A stretch of 58,221 bases of DNA from Ignavibacteriaceae bacterium (GTDB lineage Bacteria > Bacteroidota > Ignavibacteria > Ignavibacteriales > Ignavibacteriaceae), in the NCBI GenBank assembly GCA_014860115.1, contig JACZKK010000067.1:1-58221 (forward strand), in the 5' to 3' direction. The notes under the pieces are model-generated. The model was not told the DNA's origin and ran no database searches. It worked only from the letters and a program-made list of their open reading frames with translations. The position numbers and the translations under genes were made by a program. This document shows positions 9,362 to 17,831 of this stretch, piece after piece (position 1 is the first letter of the stretch; every line of letters begins with the position of its first letter).

Positions 9362-11089
9362 TTAGTTCCTTAAAATTTTCTTTTTATCAAAATACTCCGT
9401 ATGTAAAATTTCGTGAGCTTTGTGTGAATTTGGCTCTCCGAAAAATTCTTTATACAAAGTTTTTACCGATTCATTTTCGTGCGATCTTCTTGTCTTTGCA
9501 TTCTCATCAATCTTATAAAGCACTTTAATTCTCTTTGCAACTTTTTCTGGCTTCTGATGTATTGGCTGACCTCCACCGTTTATACATCCGCCGGGACAAG
9601 CCATCACTTCAATAAAATGATGTTTGGAAGTTCCGTTCTGAACCTGATCGAGAATTTGTCCTACATTACCAATTCCATTCACTACTGCAATACTTACATT
9701 CATATCACCAATTTTCACTGTTGCTTCCTTTACTCCAGCCATTCCGCGGATTTCTTCAAACTCAAGATGCTCAAGTTCTTTTCCCGTCAACTTGAAGTAT
9801 GCGGTACGAAGTGCAGCTTCCATAACTCCGCCGCTTGTTCCGAAAATTGCCGCAGCACCTGTCGACTCACCGAGAGGATTATCAAACTCACTGTCAGGCA
9901 GATCATTAAAATCAATTCCGGCAATCTTGAAAAATCTTACAAGCTCTCTTGTGGTCAGAACAGCGTCAACATCCGGCATTGTAGCGTGCGATAATTCCGG
10001 ACGATCTGATTCATATTTTTTCACTGTGCAAGGCATTATTGAAACTACATAAATGTCTTCCGGATTTATTCCCATCTTCTTCGCATAGTAAGATTTCAGA
10101 ACTGCTCCTTCCATTTCGTGTGGAGATTTGCAGGTTGAAACGTGAGTTAAAACTTCCGGTCTGTTCATCTCAACGTATTTTACCCATCCGGGGCAACAGC
10201 TTGTAAACATCGGTAAACTTCCGCCGTTCTGAATTCTGTGTATCAGTTCTGTAGCTTCTTCCAATATTGTAAGATCGGCGGCAAAGTTTGTGTCAAATAC
10301 TTTGTTGAATCCCAATCTTCTTAATCCTGTAACAAGCAAACCCGTAACATCGGTTCCAAGAGGCATATTAAATTCCTCGCCGAGAGAAGCACGAACAGCA
10401 GGTGCAATCTGAGCAATACAATATTTCTTTCTATCATAAATAGCACTTGCCACTTCTTTGATTGTGCTTTTTTCTCTGAGTGCTGCCGTTGGACAAACAA
10501 GAATGCACTGTCCACACAAAATGCAATCGCTTATGTTCAATCCTTTGTTGTAAGGAGTGGTAACGATTGAGGTGAAACCTCTGTTTGTAAAATCAATTGC
10601 ACCGACTTTCTGGACTTCGTGGCAAACACGAACGCATCTTCCGCAGAGAATACATTTTGCCGGATCGCGTTCCATCGAGGCACTTGAAATATCAATTGCG
10701 TGACACTTGGTTTCTCCAATATACCTGTGCTCGCGAATACCGTAACGCTCCGATAAATCCTGAAGTTCGCAGTTTTTATTTCGCACACATATCAAGCAAT
10801 CCTGCGGATGATTTTCTACAAGCAGCTCAACAATAGTTTTTCTTGCTCTGCGGACTCGCGGTGAATCTGTTTCAACAACCATTCCTTCGGCCACAGGATA
10901 AGCACACGATGGAGTTAATCCTCTGAAACCTTCTACTTCAACCGCACATATTCTGCAGGCACCTGTTGGATCTAAATTCTTTAAATGACAGAGTGTTGGT
11001 ATTGATATACCGACTGACTTTGCAGCATCAAGAATTGTCATTCCTTCTTCTGCGTTTACTTTTATTCCATTTATTGTTAACTGAACCAT
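9362..11089 (-). CDS. hydA: [FeFe] hydrogenase catalytic subunit HydA (HndD-type)
   Basis: A 575-residue cytoplasmic enzyme that reversibly forms or oxidises H2. The N-terminus is a [2Fe-2S] domain (Cys34/45/48/62), followed by the His-Cys3 cluster motif (His94, Cys98/101/107) and two [4Fe-4S] clusters (Cys146-156 and 189-199). The H-cluster domain has all canonical motifs: L1 TSCCPGW (Cys298/299), L2 MPCTVKKYE (Cys354, Lys357, Glu360) and L3 MACPGGCINGGGQP (Cys498/502). Length and domain order match HndD or HydA without the extra C-terminal [2Fe-2S] of Thermotoga HydA. With the NuoE- and NuoF-like subunits upstream it should form a trimeric NAD(P)-linked complex, likely electron-bifurcating with ferredoxin (known for close relatives, inferred here). 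Confidence 0.96.
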   Translation of the reverse strand: MVQLTINGIKVNAEEGMTILDAAKSVGISIPTLCHLKNLDPTGACRICAVEVEGFRGLTPSCAYPVAEGMVVETDSPRVRRARKTIVELLVENHPQDCLICVRNKNCELQDLSERYGIREHRYIGETKCHAIDISSASMERDPAKCILCGRCVRVCHEVQKVGAIDFTNRGFTSIVTTPYNKGLNISDCILCGQCILVCPTAALREKSTIKEVASAIYDRKKYCIAQIAPAVRASLGEEFNMPLGTDVTGLLVTGLRRLGFNKVFDTNFAADLTILEEATELIHRIQNGGSLPMFTSCCPGWVKYVEMNRPEVLTHVSTCKSPHEMEGAVLKSYYAKKMGINPEDIYVVSIMPCTVKKYESDRPELSHATMPDVDAVLTTRELVRFFKIAGIDFNDLPDSEFDNPLGESTGAAAIFGTSGGVMEAALRTAYFKLTGKELEHLEFEEIRGMAGVKEATVKIGDMNVSIAVVNGIGNVGQILDQVQNGTSKHHFIEVMACPGGCINGGGQPIHQKPEKVAKRIKVLYKIDENAKTRRSHENESVKTLYKEFFGEPNSHKAHEILHTEYFDKKKILRN

Positions 11090-11118
11090 TTATAACTCCA
11101 GAATTCTTTTTAACCGTT

Positions 11119-11197
11119 TGTCGTTCTGAGCGAAGCGAAGAATTTTTTATCAAACTTAAGTGTAAGATTCTTCGTCACTTCGTTCCTCAGAATGACA
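11119..11197. repeat. REP-like palindromic element between hydB and hydA
   Basis: The left arm TTCTGAGCGAAGCGAAGAAT and the right arm, whose complement starts TCATTCTGAGGAACGAAG, are imperfect inverted copies separated by about 20 bases. The unit resembles the TCATTCTGAG...GAAGAATC repeats scattered through Bacteroidetes-type genomes (general knowledge). It lies wholly in the 129-bp hydB-hydA gap. Confidence 0.75.
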
Positions 11198-11218
11198 CTT
11201 CCCGAAATCTTACATGAA

Positions 11219-13201
11219 TTAATTAATATTTATCGCATTGAAGCGGCAAATCTCATAACACATTCCGCATTTAATACACTTATTATCAAGTATATAGTGT
11301 GCCTGTCCTTTTTCACCAACGATTGCTTCAACAGAACATTTTTTCACACACAATCCGCAGCCGCTGCACATTTCATTGTTAATGGAGAATGTTAACAGTT
11401 CCTTGCAAACGCCTGACGAACATTTCCTATCATATAAATGTTCTTCATATTCGTGACGAAAATATCTTAATCCTGAGAGAACGGGATTTGGTGCCGATTG
11501 TCCCAATCCACACAATGAAGTATCTTTAATTACATCAGCTAATCTCTGCAGGTGAATCATTCCTTTAAATCTTTGGAGCTGATCAAGTTTGCTTCCATCA
11601 CTACCGTATCGTTTGGGAATGCGTTCAATAATTTCAAGCATTCTCTTTGTTCCTTCGCGGCAAGGAACACACTTGCCGCAACTTTCTTCCTGGATGAATG
11701 TTAAAAAATATTTGGCAACATCAACCATACAGGTCTCACCGTCCATCACAACAAATCCGCCTGAACCCATCATCGCACCGACCTGTTTCAATGATTCATA
11801 ATCCACAGAAGTATCAATTACGCTTTCTGGTAAGCATCCCCCCGATGGTCCGCCGATTTGAACAGCTTTAAATTCTTTTTTATCCGGAATTCCTCCGCCA
11901 ATCTTGAAAACAACATCACGAAGTGTAACACCCATCGGAACTTCAACTAAACCTGTATTTTTGATATTTCCACTGAGTGCAAAAACTTTTGTGCCTTTCG
12001 ATTTTTCTGTACCAATCGAAGCGAACTTTTGTGCACCCATCAGAATTATCGGAGCTACATTGGCAAAAGTTTCGACATTATTTATCACGGTCGGCTTGCC
12101 GAATAAACCCGCATCGGTTGGATATGGCGGACGAGGTTTTGGCATTCCTCGCCTTCCTTCAATTGAACCGATGAGTGCAGTTTCTTCTCCGCAAACAAAT
12201 GCACCTGCACCTTTTTTAATTTTGATGTGAAGTGAGAAACCGCTGTTAAGAATATTATCACCAAGGATTCCGTACTCTTCACATTTTGCAATTGAGTTTT
12301 GCAATCTTTCTATTGCGAGAGGATACTCAGCACGACAATAGATGTACGCTGTAGTTGCACCAATTGCATAAGCACCAATCATAATTCCTTCAATTACCCG
12401 GTACGGATCACTCTCAAGTAATGAACGATCCATAAAAGCACCGGGGTCTCCTTCATCAGCATTGCATATTAAATATTTCTGATCAGTTTTTTGTTTTGCT
12501 GCAAGCTCCCATTTTTTCCCGGTTGGAAATCCGCCGCCGCCTCTTCCTCTTAATCCAGATGCAAGAACTTCTTTAACAACTTCTTCCGGTTTCATTAATC
12601 TTAGTACTTTATCGAACGCTTTAAATCCGTCGTTAGCCAGATATGCATCAATGGAATCAGGATTCACAACACCGCAATTTGCAAGAACAATCTTCTGTTG
12701 ATGTTCAAAGAACGGAACTTGTTTTAAACTTATTACACCATTTGATTTTCCGTGGCTGCCGAGAACCTTTTCTTTGTAAACTTCCTTATCAATTAAAGTT
12801 GTTTTAATGAATCTCGGAACCTCTTTGACTGTTATTTCCTGGTAAGATATTCTGTCTTTGCCGGGAAGTTTAATATCAACGATCGGTTCAACGGCACAGT
12901 AACCGATGCAGCCGGTTCCTTCAATCGTTGCTTCGATATTTAATTTTTTCAGTTCGGACTCTATTGCTTCTTTAACTTTAGCAGCACCTGAAGCAAGACC
13001 GCAGGTTCCCATCCCAATCATAATTATCGGATGATCATGCTCTTCATACATTAATCTTTTACGAAGTGAAGTTATTTCGTACTCACATTTATCATCATTA
13101 TGGCAAAGCGGTCCCTCTGTGCAGCACTGAATAAAGTGCTCACAAGATTTATCGGTTGTGTGCCAGCATTTTTCACAGCAGAGTTGGTTAAAGTCTTTCA
13201 T
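11219..13201 (-). CDS. hydB: Hydrogenase NADH-binding flavoprotein subunit HydB (NuoF-type)
   Basis: A 660-residue diaphorase subunit. Residues 8-39 form a cysteine-rich head (Cys8/9/12/20/26/27/33/39 with His14/22/34). A thioredoxin-like [2Fe-2S] domain follows (Cys67, Cys98, Cys102; the usual fourth Cys is absent near Cys67). The NuoF core has the FMN/NAD glycine motif LRGRGGGGFPTGKKW, the GEETALIGSIEGRRG motif and a [4Fe-4S] site CGKCVPCREGT. Two C-terminal [4Fe-4S] clusters are CSGCGLCVKKC and CIKCGMCYEIC. It exchanges electrons with NAD(H) and passes them through clusters to HydA. Its start overlaps the hydC stop by 4 bp. The C-terminal ferredoxin is normal for HydB/HndC; the cysteine-rich head looks less usual. 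Confidence 0.95.
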   Translation of the reverse strand: MKDFNQLCCEKCWHTTDKSCEHFIQCCTEGPLCHNDDKCEYEITSLRKRLMYEEHDHPIIMIGMGTCGLASGAAKVKEAIESELKKLNIEATIEGTGCIGYCAVEPIVDIKLPGKDRISYQEITVKEVPRFIKTTLIDKEVYKEKVLGSHGKSNGVISLKQVPFFEHQQKIVLANCGVVNPDSIDAYLANDGFKAFDKVLRLMKPEEVVKEVLASGLRGRGGGGFPTGKKWELAAKQKTDQKYLICNADEGDPGAFMDRSLLESDPYRVIEGIMIGAYAIGATTAYIYCRAEYPLAIERLQNSIAKCEEYGILGDNILNSGFSLHIKIKKGAGAFVCGEETALIGSIEGRRGMPKPRPPYPTDAGLFGKPTVINNVETFANVAPIILMGAQKFASIGTEKSKGTKVFALSGNIKNTGLVEVPMGVTLRDVVFKIGGGIPDKKEFKAVQIGGPSGGCLPESVIDTSVDYESLKQVGAMMGSGGFVVMDGETCMVDVAKYFLTFIQEESCGKCVPCREGTKRMLEIIERIPKRYGSDGSKLDQLQRFKGMIHLQRLADVIKDTSLCGLGQSAPNPVLSGLRYFRHEYEEHLYDRKCSSGVCKELLTFSINNEMCSGCGLCVKKCSVEAIVGEKGQAHYILDNKCIKCGMCYEICRFNAININ

Positions 13202-13689
13202 TGTGAAACCTCTTCGGATTTTTCAACCTTCTCTGTTTTCTTTGCAGTTTGATACTTCTTTAGAATTTTAGGAATATCTTTTACAGAAATTCTTCCGTGA
13301 TAATCTTCGTTGACCAGGATAACCGGTGCTATCGAACAAGCACCTATACAGTTTACAACTTCGAGAGTGAATTTTTTATCGCGTGTAGTCTGACCTGCTT
13401 TAATTCCTAATTCAGTTTCCAGTGCATAAAGAATGTTAGCTGAATTTTTTACGTGACAAGCTGTTCCTCTGCAAACACGGATTACATTTTCACCAAGCGG
13501 AGTTAATCTGAATTGATTATAAAAAGTTGCTACTCCGTAAACTCTGCTCAGCGGAACATGAACAAAATCTGAAATATCTCTTAAAGCATTTTCGGGAAGG
13601 TATCCGTAAATTGACTGAATTTCCTGAAGAAGTGGAATTAAACTGCTTCTGTCTTTCAAATGATAATTTTCAAAGATCTGGTTGTGCAT
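13198..13689 (-). CDS. hydC: Hydrogenase [2Fe-2S] subunit HydC (NuoE-type)
   Basis: A 163-residue thioredoxin-like ferredoxin. The [2Fe-2S] ligands are Cys73 and Cys78 (VCRGTACH) and Cys114 and Cys118 (NCIGACSIAP), the NuoE pattern. The N-terminal helical part has the YGYLP and VYGVATFYNQF signatures of the family. The C-terminal 15 residues are Lys/Glu-rich. It is the first gene of hydC-hydB-hydA, with a Shine-Dalgarno GAGG five to six bases from the ATG, and its last codons overlap hydB. It joins the diaphorase and hydrogenase modules of the complex. Length is typical. Confidence 0.95.
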   Translation of the reverse strand: MHNQIFENYHLKDRSSLIPLLQEIQSIYGYLPENALRDISDFVHVPLSRVYGVATFYNQFRLTPLGENVIRVCRGTACHVKNSANILYALETELGIKAGQTTRDKKFTLEVVNCIGACSIAPVILVNEDYHGRISVKDIPKILKKYQTAKKTEKVEKSEEVSQ

Positions 13690-13707
13690 TTATACCTCAA
13701 TATTTGA

Positions 13708-13721
13708 TTTCGTAATCGAAA
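13708..13721. promoter_or_regulatory. Candidate operator upstream of hydC
   Basis: An inverted repeat TTTCG-TAAT-CGAAA lies 19 bases before the hydC ATG. A second inverted repeat, TTGAA-AA-TTCAA, lies at 13774-13785. Both are in the 224-bp gap between hydF and hydC, where a promoter for the hydrogenase operon would be expected. They do not match the Rex (TTGTGAA-N4-TTCACAA) or FNR (TTGAT-N4-ATCAA) sites well. Function is inference from position and symmetry only. Confidence 0.35.
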
Positions 13722-13913
13722 ATACTGATTCATTTAAGATGCCATTGACAGTTTTGGAAATGTTTGTGCTAAGTTGAAAATTCAAATCAATAAATAATAT
13801 TTAGCAATTAATTTTTCTTGCTTTTGAGAAGTGAGTTACTGAAAGATGGAAAGCTAATGTGCGTTATATCAAAGTAAAAAAATATGAATTTGGAATTCTG
13901 CTGAAAGCTAGTT

Positions 13914-15128
13914 TTACATTTTCTGCCAGACAGAAACCGCTTCCTTAAATGGAAAGAGGATGCGGGGAATTGCACCATTCAAATATGAAATCAACACACT
14001 ATAATTGATAATGGAAATATCCATTAACTTTACTTGTCTGATTCTGGATTGCATAATTTTACTGGTAATACTGCAACCATCACAATGAATTATAAGTTTG
14101 TAATCAGGGAGGTTATCTGGAAATCCGCAGCCATTAGAAAAATCAATTTGTAATTTTTTCTTTGAGTAATGTTGTATCCATTCCAGAATTTTCATTTTTC
14201 CAATTTCAAACTCTTTCAAATGATTTTCACAACCTTCTGAAATTAATACTTTATCGCCGATTTCTAATTCTTTGACTCGTTTAATTCCTTTAACAAACTC
14301 AGAAAAATTTCCTTGTTGTCTTGTTATAACAAGCGAGTAGGTAGTTAGTTTAACACTTTCGGGAATATTATCAACAACTTTTACTATAGTTTGGTTATCT
14401 GCTATTACAAGATCAGGAACATGTTTTAGTTTCTTAAGTTTGTTTGACAATTCATTTTCTTTTATGACAACACCAATTATCTCCTTGCCAAGCTCTTCCA
14501 GAACTTTTTGAACCTGCAACTCAACCACTCTTCCTTGCAGCTCATCAAAATTATCAGGGACAACCATTAACACAACATCTCCCTGTCGAACAATATCTTC
14601 AAAAAGAGGAGTTTTTTTTTCATTAGGGAGAAGATGAACTAATTTTTTCTTGAAGTTTTCAATACCTGCATTTTCTTTGCAGGATAATTCAAAGTGAGTA
14701 ACTTCAAGCGCTTCAAGTTCTATCAGCAGGTGAGTATTAATTCCGAATTCAACCTTATTGACAGCAACGAGAAACGGGGTTTTTATTTTCCTAAGTTGTG
14801 TAATTAATTCGGTTTCACTATTGTCAAGTTCTTCCCTTGCATCCAAAACCAAAACTGCAAAATCAGCGTTTGAAATTGCTTTGATAGTTTTGTTTATTGT
14901 TTTTGTGCCAAATTCGTCATCATCAATACCTGCAGTGTCGATGATGACAACCGGACCGTAAGGCAAAAGCTCAACTGCTTTGCTTACAGGTTCAGTAGTT
15001 GTTCCGGGGGTATCATTAACGGTAAAAAGTTCCTGACTGACTATGCGATTAATCAGTAAAGACTTGCCAACATTCTTCCTTCCAATTATCGCTATATGAA
15101 GCCTCTCTGTTTCCCCTGACTTGATCAT
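13914..15128 (-). CDS. hydF: [FeFe] hydrogenase H-cluster maturation GTPase HydF
   Basis: A 404-residue scaffold protein that carries the 2Fe precursor of the H-cluster and delivers it to apo-HydA. The N-terminal Era-like GTPase has G1 GRKNVGKS (16-23), G2 PGTTTEP, G3 DTAG and G4 NKVE. A dimerisation region follows, then the FeS domain with Cys300, His303 (CENH) and His348-Cys349-x2-Cys352 (HCDGC). This corresponds to the HydF CxHx(44-53)HCxxC signature, here with CxxH in the first half. It lies upstream of, and in the same direction as, the hydrogenase operon. Its partners HydE and HydG are not in the window. An Era/EngA housekeeping GTPase is excluded by the C-terminal cysteine motif. Confidence 0.93.
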   Translation of the reverse strand: MIKSGETERLHIAIIGRKNVGKSLLINRIVSQELFTVNDTPGTTTEPVSKAVELLPYGPVVIIDTAGIDDDEFGTKTINKTIKAISNADFAVLVLDAREELDNSETELITQLRKIKTPFLVAVNKVEFGINTHLLIELEALEVTHFELSCKENAGIENFKKKLVHLLPNEKKTPLFEDIVRQGDVVLMVVPDNFDELQGRVVELQVQKVLEELGKEIIGVVIKENELSNKLKKLKHVPDLVIADNQTIVKVVDNIPESVKLTTYSLVITRQQGNFSEFVKGIKRVKELEIGDKVLISEGCENHLKEFEIGKMKILEWIQHYSKKKLQIDFSNGCGFPDNLPDYKLIIHCDGCSITSKIMQSRIRQVKLMDISIINYSVLISYLNGAIPRILFPFKEAVSVWQKM

Positions 15129-15865
15129 TCAATGAATTTTAGTTAGTTCTTAATCGATGCTTTAATTATCATGTTTGACAAAAACTATTCCACCAATCTT
15201 TATCGACGAATACATTGAAAGCATCGAGATTTCATCTTCAAAATATCTTTATCACTCGCAATCTATATCACTTATAATAATTTTCTTCTCTTTTATTAGA
15301 AATCTTTCTGAAACTGTTATTAATGATGACTTTGTACGATAGGCTTCATTATTCGTTAACATATGTCGGTAATGCATTTTTAAGAATTACTAACCATTTA
15401 CACAGAAAAGTAATTGATTAGACCCCATAAAGATTTCAACTGCTTGTCTCAGTCAATTCTCCTTTCAATTTTTGATGGTTTTCCTTGCGGGGGAATGGCT
15501 TTAACCTCACTCAATCAGACAAATGTGAGAACCGGTGAATCAGGAGAAATAGAGCTTGACTAGCTAATTATGAAGAGAAGCCTGAGGCCTACAGAATCGG
15601 TCTGACTGAAAGATAAAGTATGAATTTCACCATAGCTAATTACCATACTACTTTCGATATAATAATTTTTGAGAAGTGCCAATATCGTCGGAAAATGCAC
15701 TTTTTGTCGCTGTCGTTTTCAAGAAATCGACCAACATACCAATAAAGTCGATAGTTTTGTTAATTAGCCCCCGGGTAACATTGGCTAGATCTTCCATTGG
15801 AATACTGGCGACGTCAACTTAAGTTTGTTACGTCAATACATGTTAAACTATTAAAGAGGTCCTGT
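15129..15865. other. Long gap with no recognised gene; possible RNA or decayed sequence
   Basis: About 740 bp between divergent hydF and rlpA. No ORF over 60 codons and no recognised tRNA or riboswitch. A TTG-initiated frame of 49 codons (15414-15563, plus) is open, and 15475-15615 is visibly richer in G and C than its surroundings. Two loose inverted repeats occur: AAGTGC...GCACTT (about 15675-15705) and ATCGAC...GTCGAT (about 15726-15753). It should also contain the hydF and rlpA promoters; none is convincing. It could hold a small RNA, a very short gene or gene debris. Confidence 0.35.
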
Positions 15866-16360
15866 TTGAAGTCATTAATAATCGTGTTTTTTACATTTGC
15901 AATTGGTGCATTGGTTGGCTTTACTGTGTTAAAAGGAGAGAAAAATGTAGAAAATGAGCGAATTTTAATTGAGGAATTCGTTCCAGTGACGGTAATAGAA
16001 AACACCGTTAATACTTCAGCTGTTAAATTTATTGATCGTGGAACTCTAAAGGCATCTTGGTATGGCCCCAAGTTTCACGGCAAATTCACTGCAAACGGTG
16101 AGGTTTATGATCAAATGGCGTTGACCGCAGCTCATAAAAACTTAAGCTTCGGAACACTTCTAAAGATCACAAACCCTAAAAATGGTAAATCGGTAATTGT
16201 GCGGATTAATGATAGAGGTCCATACATCGAGGGTAGGGAACTTGATCTTTCAAAAGGTGCGGCAATCGAACTTGGAATGCTGGAAAAGGGTGTTGCCAGA
16301 GTTAAAGTTCAGGAAGTTGCTCTTGGCGAGAGGAATAATCCCACAGCTATGGTTAATTAA
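15866..16360 (+). CDS. RlpA-like septal ring lytic transglycosylase family protein
   Basis: The double-psi beta-barrel of the RlpA family is clear: ASWYGPKFHGKFTANGE, LSFGTLLKITN, VIVRINDRGPY and RELDLSKGAA. RlpA proteins act in the envelope on peptidoglycan, and some cleave denuded glycan strands. I place the start at TTG 15866, which has AGAGGT five to six bases before it and gives MKSLIIVFFTFAIGALVGF as a signal anchor; an in-frame TTG at 15797 would add 23 residues without a good ribosome site. No in-frame ATG exists before the domain. There is no SPOR domain. A strong terminator follows, so the gene is probably monocistronic. Confidence 0.85.
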   Translation: MKSLIIVFFTFAIGALVGFTVLKGEKNVENERILIEEFVPVTVIENTVNTSAVKFIDRGTLKASWYGPKFHGKFTANGEVYDQMALTAAHKNLSFGTLLKITNPKNGKSVIVRINDRGPYIEGRELDLSKGAAIELGMLEKGVARVKVQEVALGERNNPTAMVN

Positions 16361-16381
16361 AATTAGTAAATCTTCCAACCC

Positions 16382-16410
16382 AGCCCGGTCTTTTCAGATC
16401 GGGCTTTTTT
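16382..16410 (+). terminator. Rho-independent terminator after the rlpA-like gene
   Basis: Stem AGCCCGGTC / GATCGGGCT (one mismatch), a six-base loop, then a run of T. It lies 22 bp after the stop codon. Confidence 0.88.
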
Positions 16411-16476
16411 ATTCCATATTATCACCGTCCATAGTTAAATTTAACTTATATAAAATAAAAACTTGAACAGATCAAA

Positions 16477-17031
16477 ATGAACAAACTAAACCTCGGCTGC
16501 GGTAAGGATATAAAAGCAGGCTATATCAATCTCGATATTGTTGATTATGGTGGAAATATGATCCACGATATCAACACATTCCCTTACCCGTTTGAAGATA
16601 ATTTCTTTGATGAGATATATGCTTCCCATGTACTTGAGCACCTGAACAATTTTCACAACACTATTACGGAACTTTCTCGAATCCTAAAACCCAATGGCAT
16701 ACTGACTGTCTATGCACCTTTCTTTCTTAATACAAAATATTTCGGCGAGCCTGATCACAAAATTCCATTCTCAATCCGCACATTTGATAACTACGAATAT
16801 ATCGGAAATCGTAAACTGAAATTTTATGAAAAATGGAAACTGAATCATCGAACCAATTATGAGGGTAAAGCACAATTTGAAGTCCTGGAAAAGAGATTTA
16901 TCACTTCGCATTTTGCAGCACTTAAGTGGATGGATTTATTTGTGAATCTCGAACCGGTGATTTATGAAAGATTTTTTGCAGGTATCTTTTCGCCGGAAGA
17001 AGTATACTTTAAATTGCGGGCAATTAAATAA
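16477..17031 (+). CDS. SAM-dependent methyltransferase (class I, type 11)
   Basis: A 184-residue protein with the Rossmann methyltransferase signature: motif I LNLGCGKD, the acidic end of beta-2 in INLDIVD, ASHVLEHL, and the post-motif LSRILKPNGILTVYAPFF. The substrate cannot be read from sequence; relatives of this size often act on sugars, lipids or small molecules in surface-polymer loci, but no such genes are adjacent. It stands between terminators and a convergent gene and is probably transcribed alone. Confidence 0.85.
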   Translation: MNKLNLGCGKDIKAGYINLDIVDYGGNMIHDINTFPYPFEDNFFDEIYASHVLEHLNNFHNTITELSRILKPNGILTVYAPFFLNTKYFGEPDHKIPFSIRTFDNYEYIGNRKLKFYEKWKLNHRTNYEGKAQFEVLEKRFITSHFAALKWMDLFVNLEPVIYERFFAGIFSPEEVYFKLRAIK

Positions 17032-17038
17032 CTATAGT

Positions 17039-17407
17039 TCAGTCTTTCTTTCTGATAACCTCGATTATTATCCAAATCCAGCCTATAAGAAAACACACTC
17101 CTCCAACCGGAGTGATCATCGCAAAAATTCTTATTCCCAATGTTGAATACAGGTAAAGTGAAAAGGAGAAAAGTATAATTCCTGTCAGAAAAAATATCGA
17201 GGGTAATTTACCTTTGATAAAATTCGTTAAAGATAAAATCAGTAGAACAATTGTGTGAATGAATTGATACAACACTCCAGTCTTGTACACTTCAAGCATT
17301 TCAGCAGAAAGTTTTTCCCGTAATCCGTGAGCACCGAAAGCACCTATTGCTACAGCAGTAAAACCCGAAACTGCGGAAATTATTATCCACACTTTTTTAT
17401 CGTTCAT
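17039..17407 (-). CDS. DUF423 family membrane protein
   Basis: About 122 residues with four predicted membrane helices and the DUF423 (YgdD) hallmarks: an N-terminal helix ending GAFGAHGLR, then YQFIHTIVLL and the final helix GGVCFLIGWIWI. The function of this widespread family is unknown. I start at the internal ATG (17407), which has GAGG seven to eight bases upstream; the alternative at 17425 adds six residues. It converges on the methyltransferase with only 7 bp between stops. Confidence 0.87.
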   Translation of the reverse strand: MNDKKVWIIISAVSGFTAVAIGAFGAHGLREKLSAEMLEVYKTGVLYQFIHTIVLLILSLTNFIKGKLPSIFFLTGIILFSFSLYLYSTLGIRIFAMITPVGGVCFLIGWIWIIIEVIRKKD

Positions 17408-17486
17408 TTCAATCCTCAATTGCATTGAATAGTTGAGTGTAATTTCTTTAAATTTGTTCGCAATTTAATCAAATAAAAAAAGAGAT

Positions 17487-17828
17487 ATGAAAACATTACA
17501 AAAACTTATTCTGCCGGTATTAATAATTGCCGCAGTTTTTTTGGTATATAAATTTTACTTTGTTAAAGGTGACAACCTGGGATCCTTTTCAGATTTTGAT
17601 CCAAACAATAACGCAGTAAAAGAAATAAGAGTTCAATTGCTGGCTGACAGAGGAATTGAAAACACTGCTGGCGGAGTTAGCTTCTATGCATCTGATAAAG
17701 CTGGTAAAGTAGTCAATATTTATGGTGAGGCCCAATTGCCAAATAAATTCGAATCAGCGGATGTTATTATTGTAAGAGGACATTTAACACAAAGCGGATT
17801 TCACGTCCACGAGATTTTGCTCGACTAA
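17487..17828 (+). CDS. CcmE-like OB-fold membrane-anchored protein
   Basis: 113 residues: an N-terminal membrane anchor (about 6-26) and a small beta domain. The pattern GKVVNIYGEAQLPNKF, then DVIIVRGHL and GFHVHEILLD matches the core of the heme chaperone CcmE (a Y-x-G-x-LP-x-F strand followed by VVxG and a terminal strand). It ends where CcmE would continue into its heme-binding His-x3-Tyr tail, so that site is missing. It lies 3 bp before uvrB and is probably cotranscribed. No other ccm genes are nearby. It could be a diverged CcmE or another OB-fold protein; the assignment rests on pattern alone. Confidence 0.6.
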   Translation: MKTLQKLILPVLIIAAVFLVYKFYFVKGDNLGSFSDFDPNNNAVKEIRVQLLADRGIENTAGGVSFYASDKAGKVVNIYGEAQLPNKFESADVIIVRGHLTQSGFHVHEILLD

Positions 17829-17831
17829 TTC

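Noticed and set aside
9479-9994. A 171-codon open frame opposite hydA
   Set aside because: It lies wholly on the other strand of a certain hydrogenase gene, has no family motif and is low-complexity Cys/Ser-rich, typical of an antisense shadow.
15473-15620. A group II intron or cobalamin riboswitch in the dark gap
   Set aside because: I could not find a domain V, a B12 box or any other diagnostic core, so only an unclassified segment is reported.
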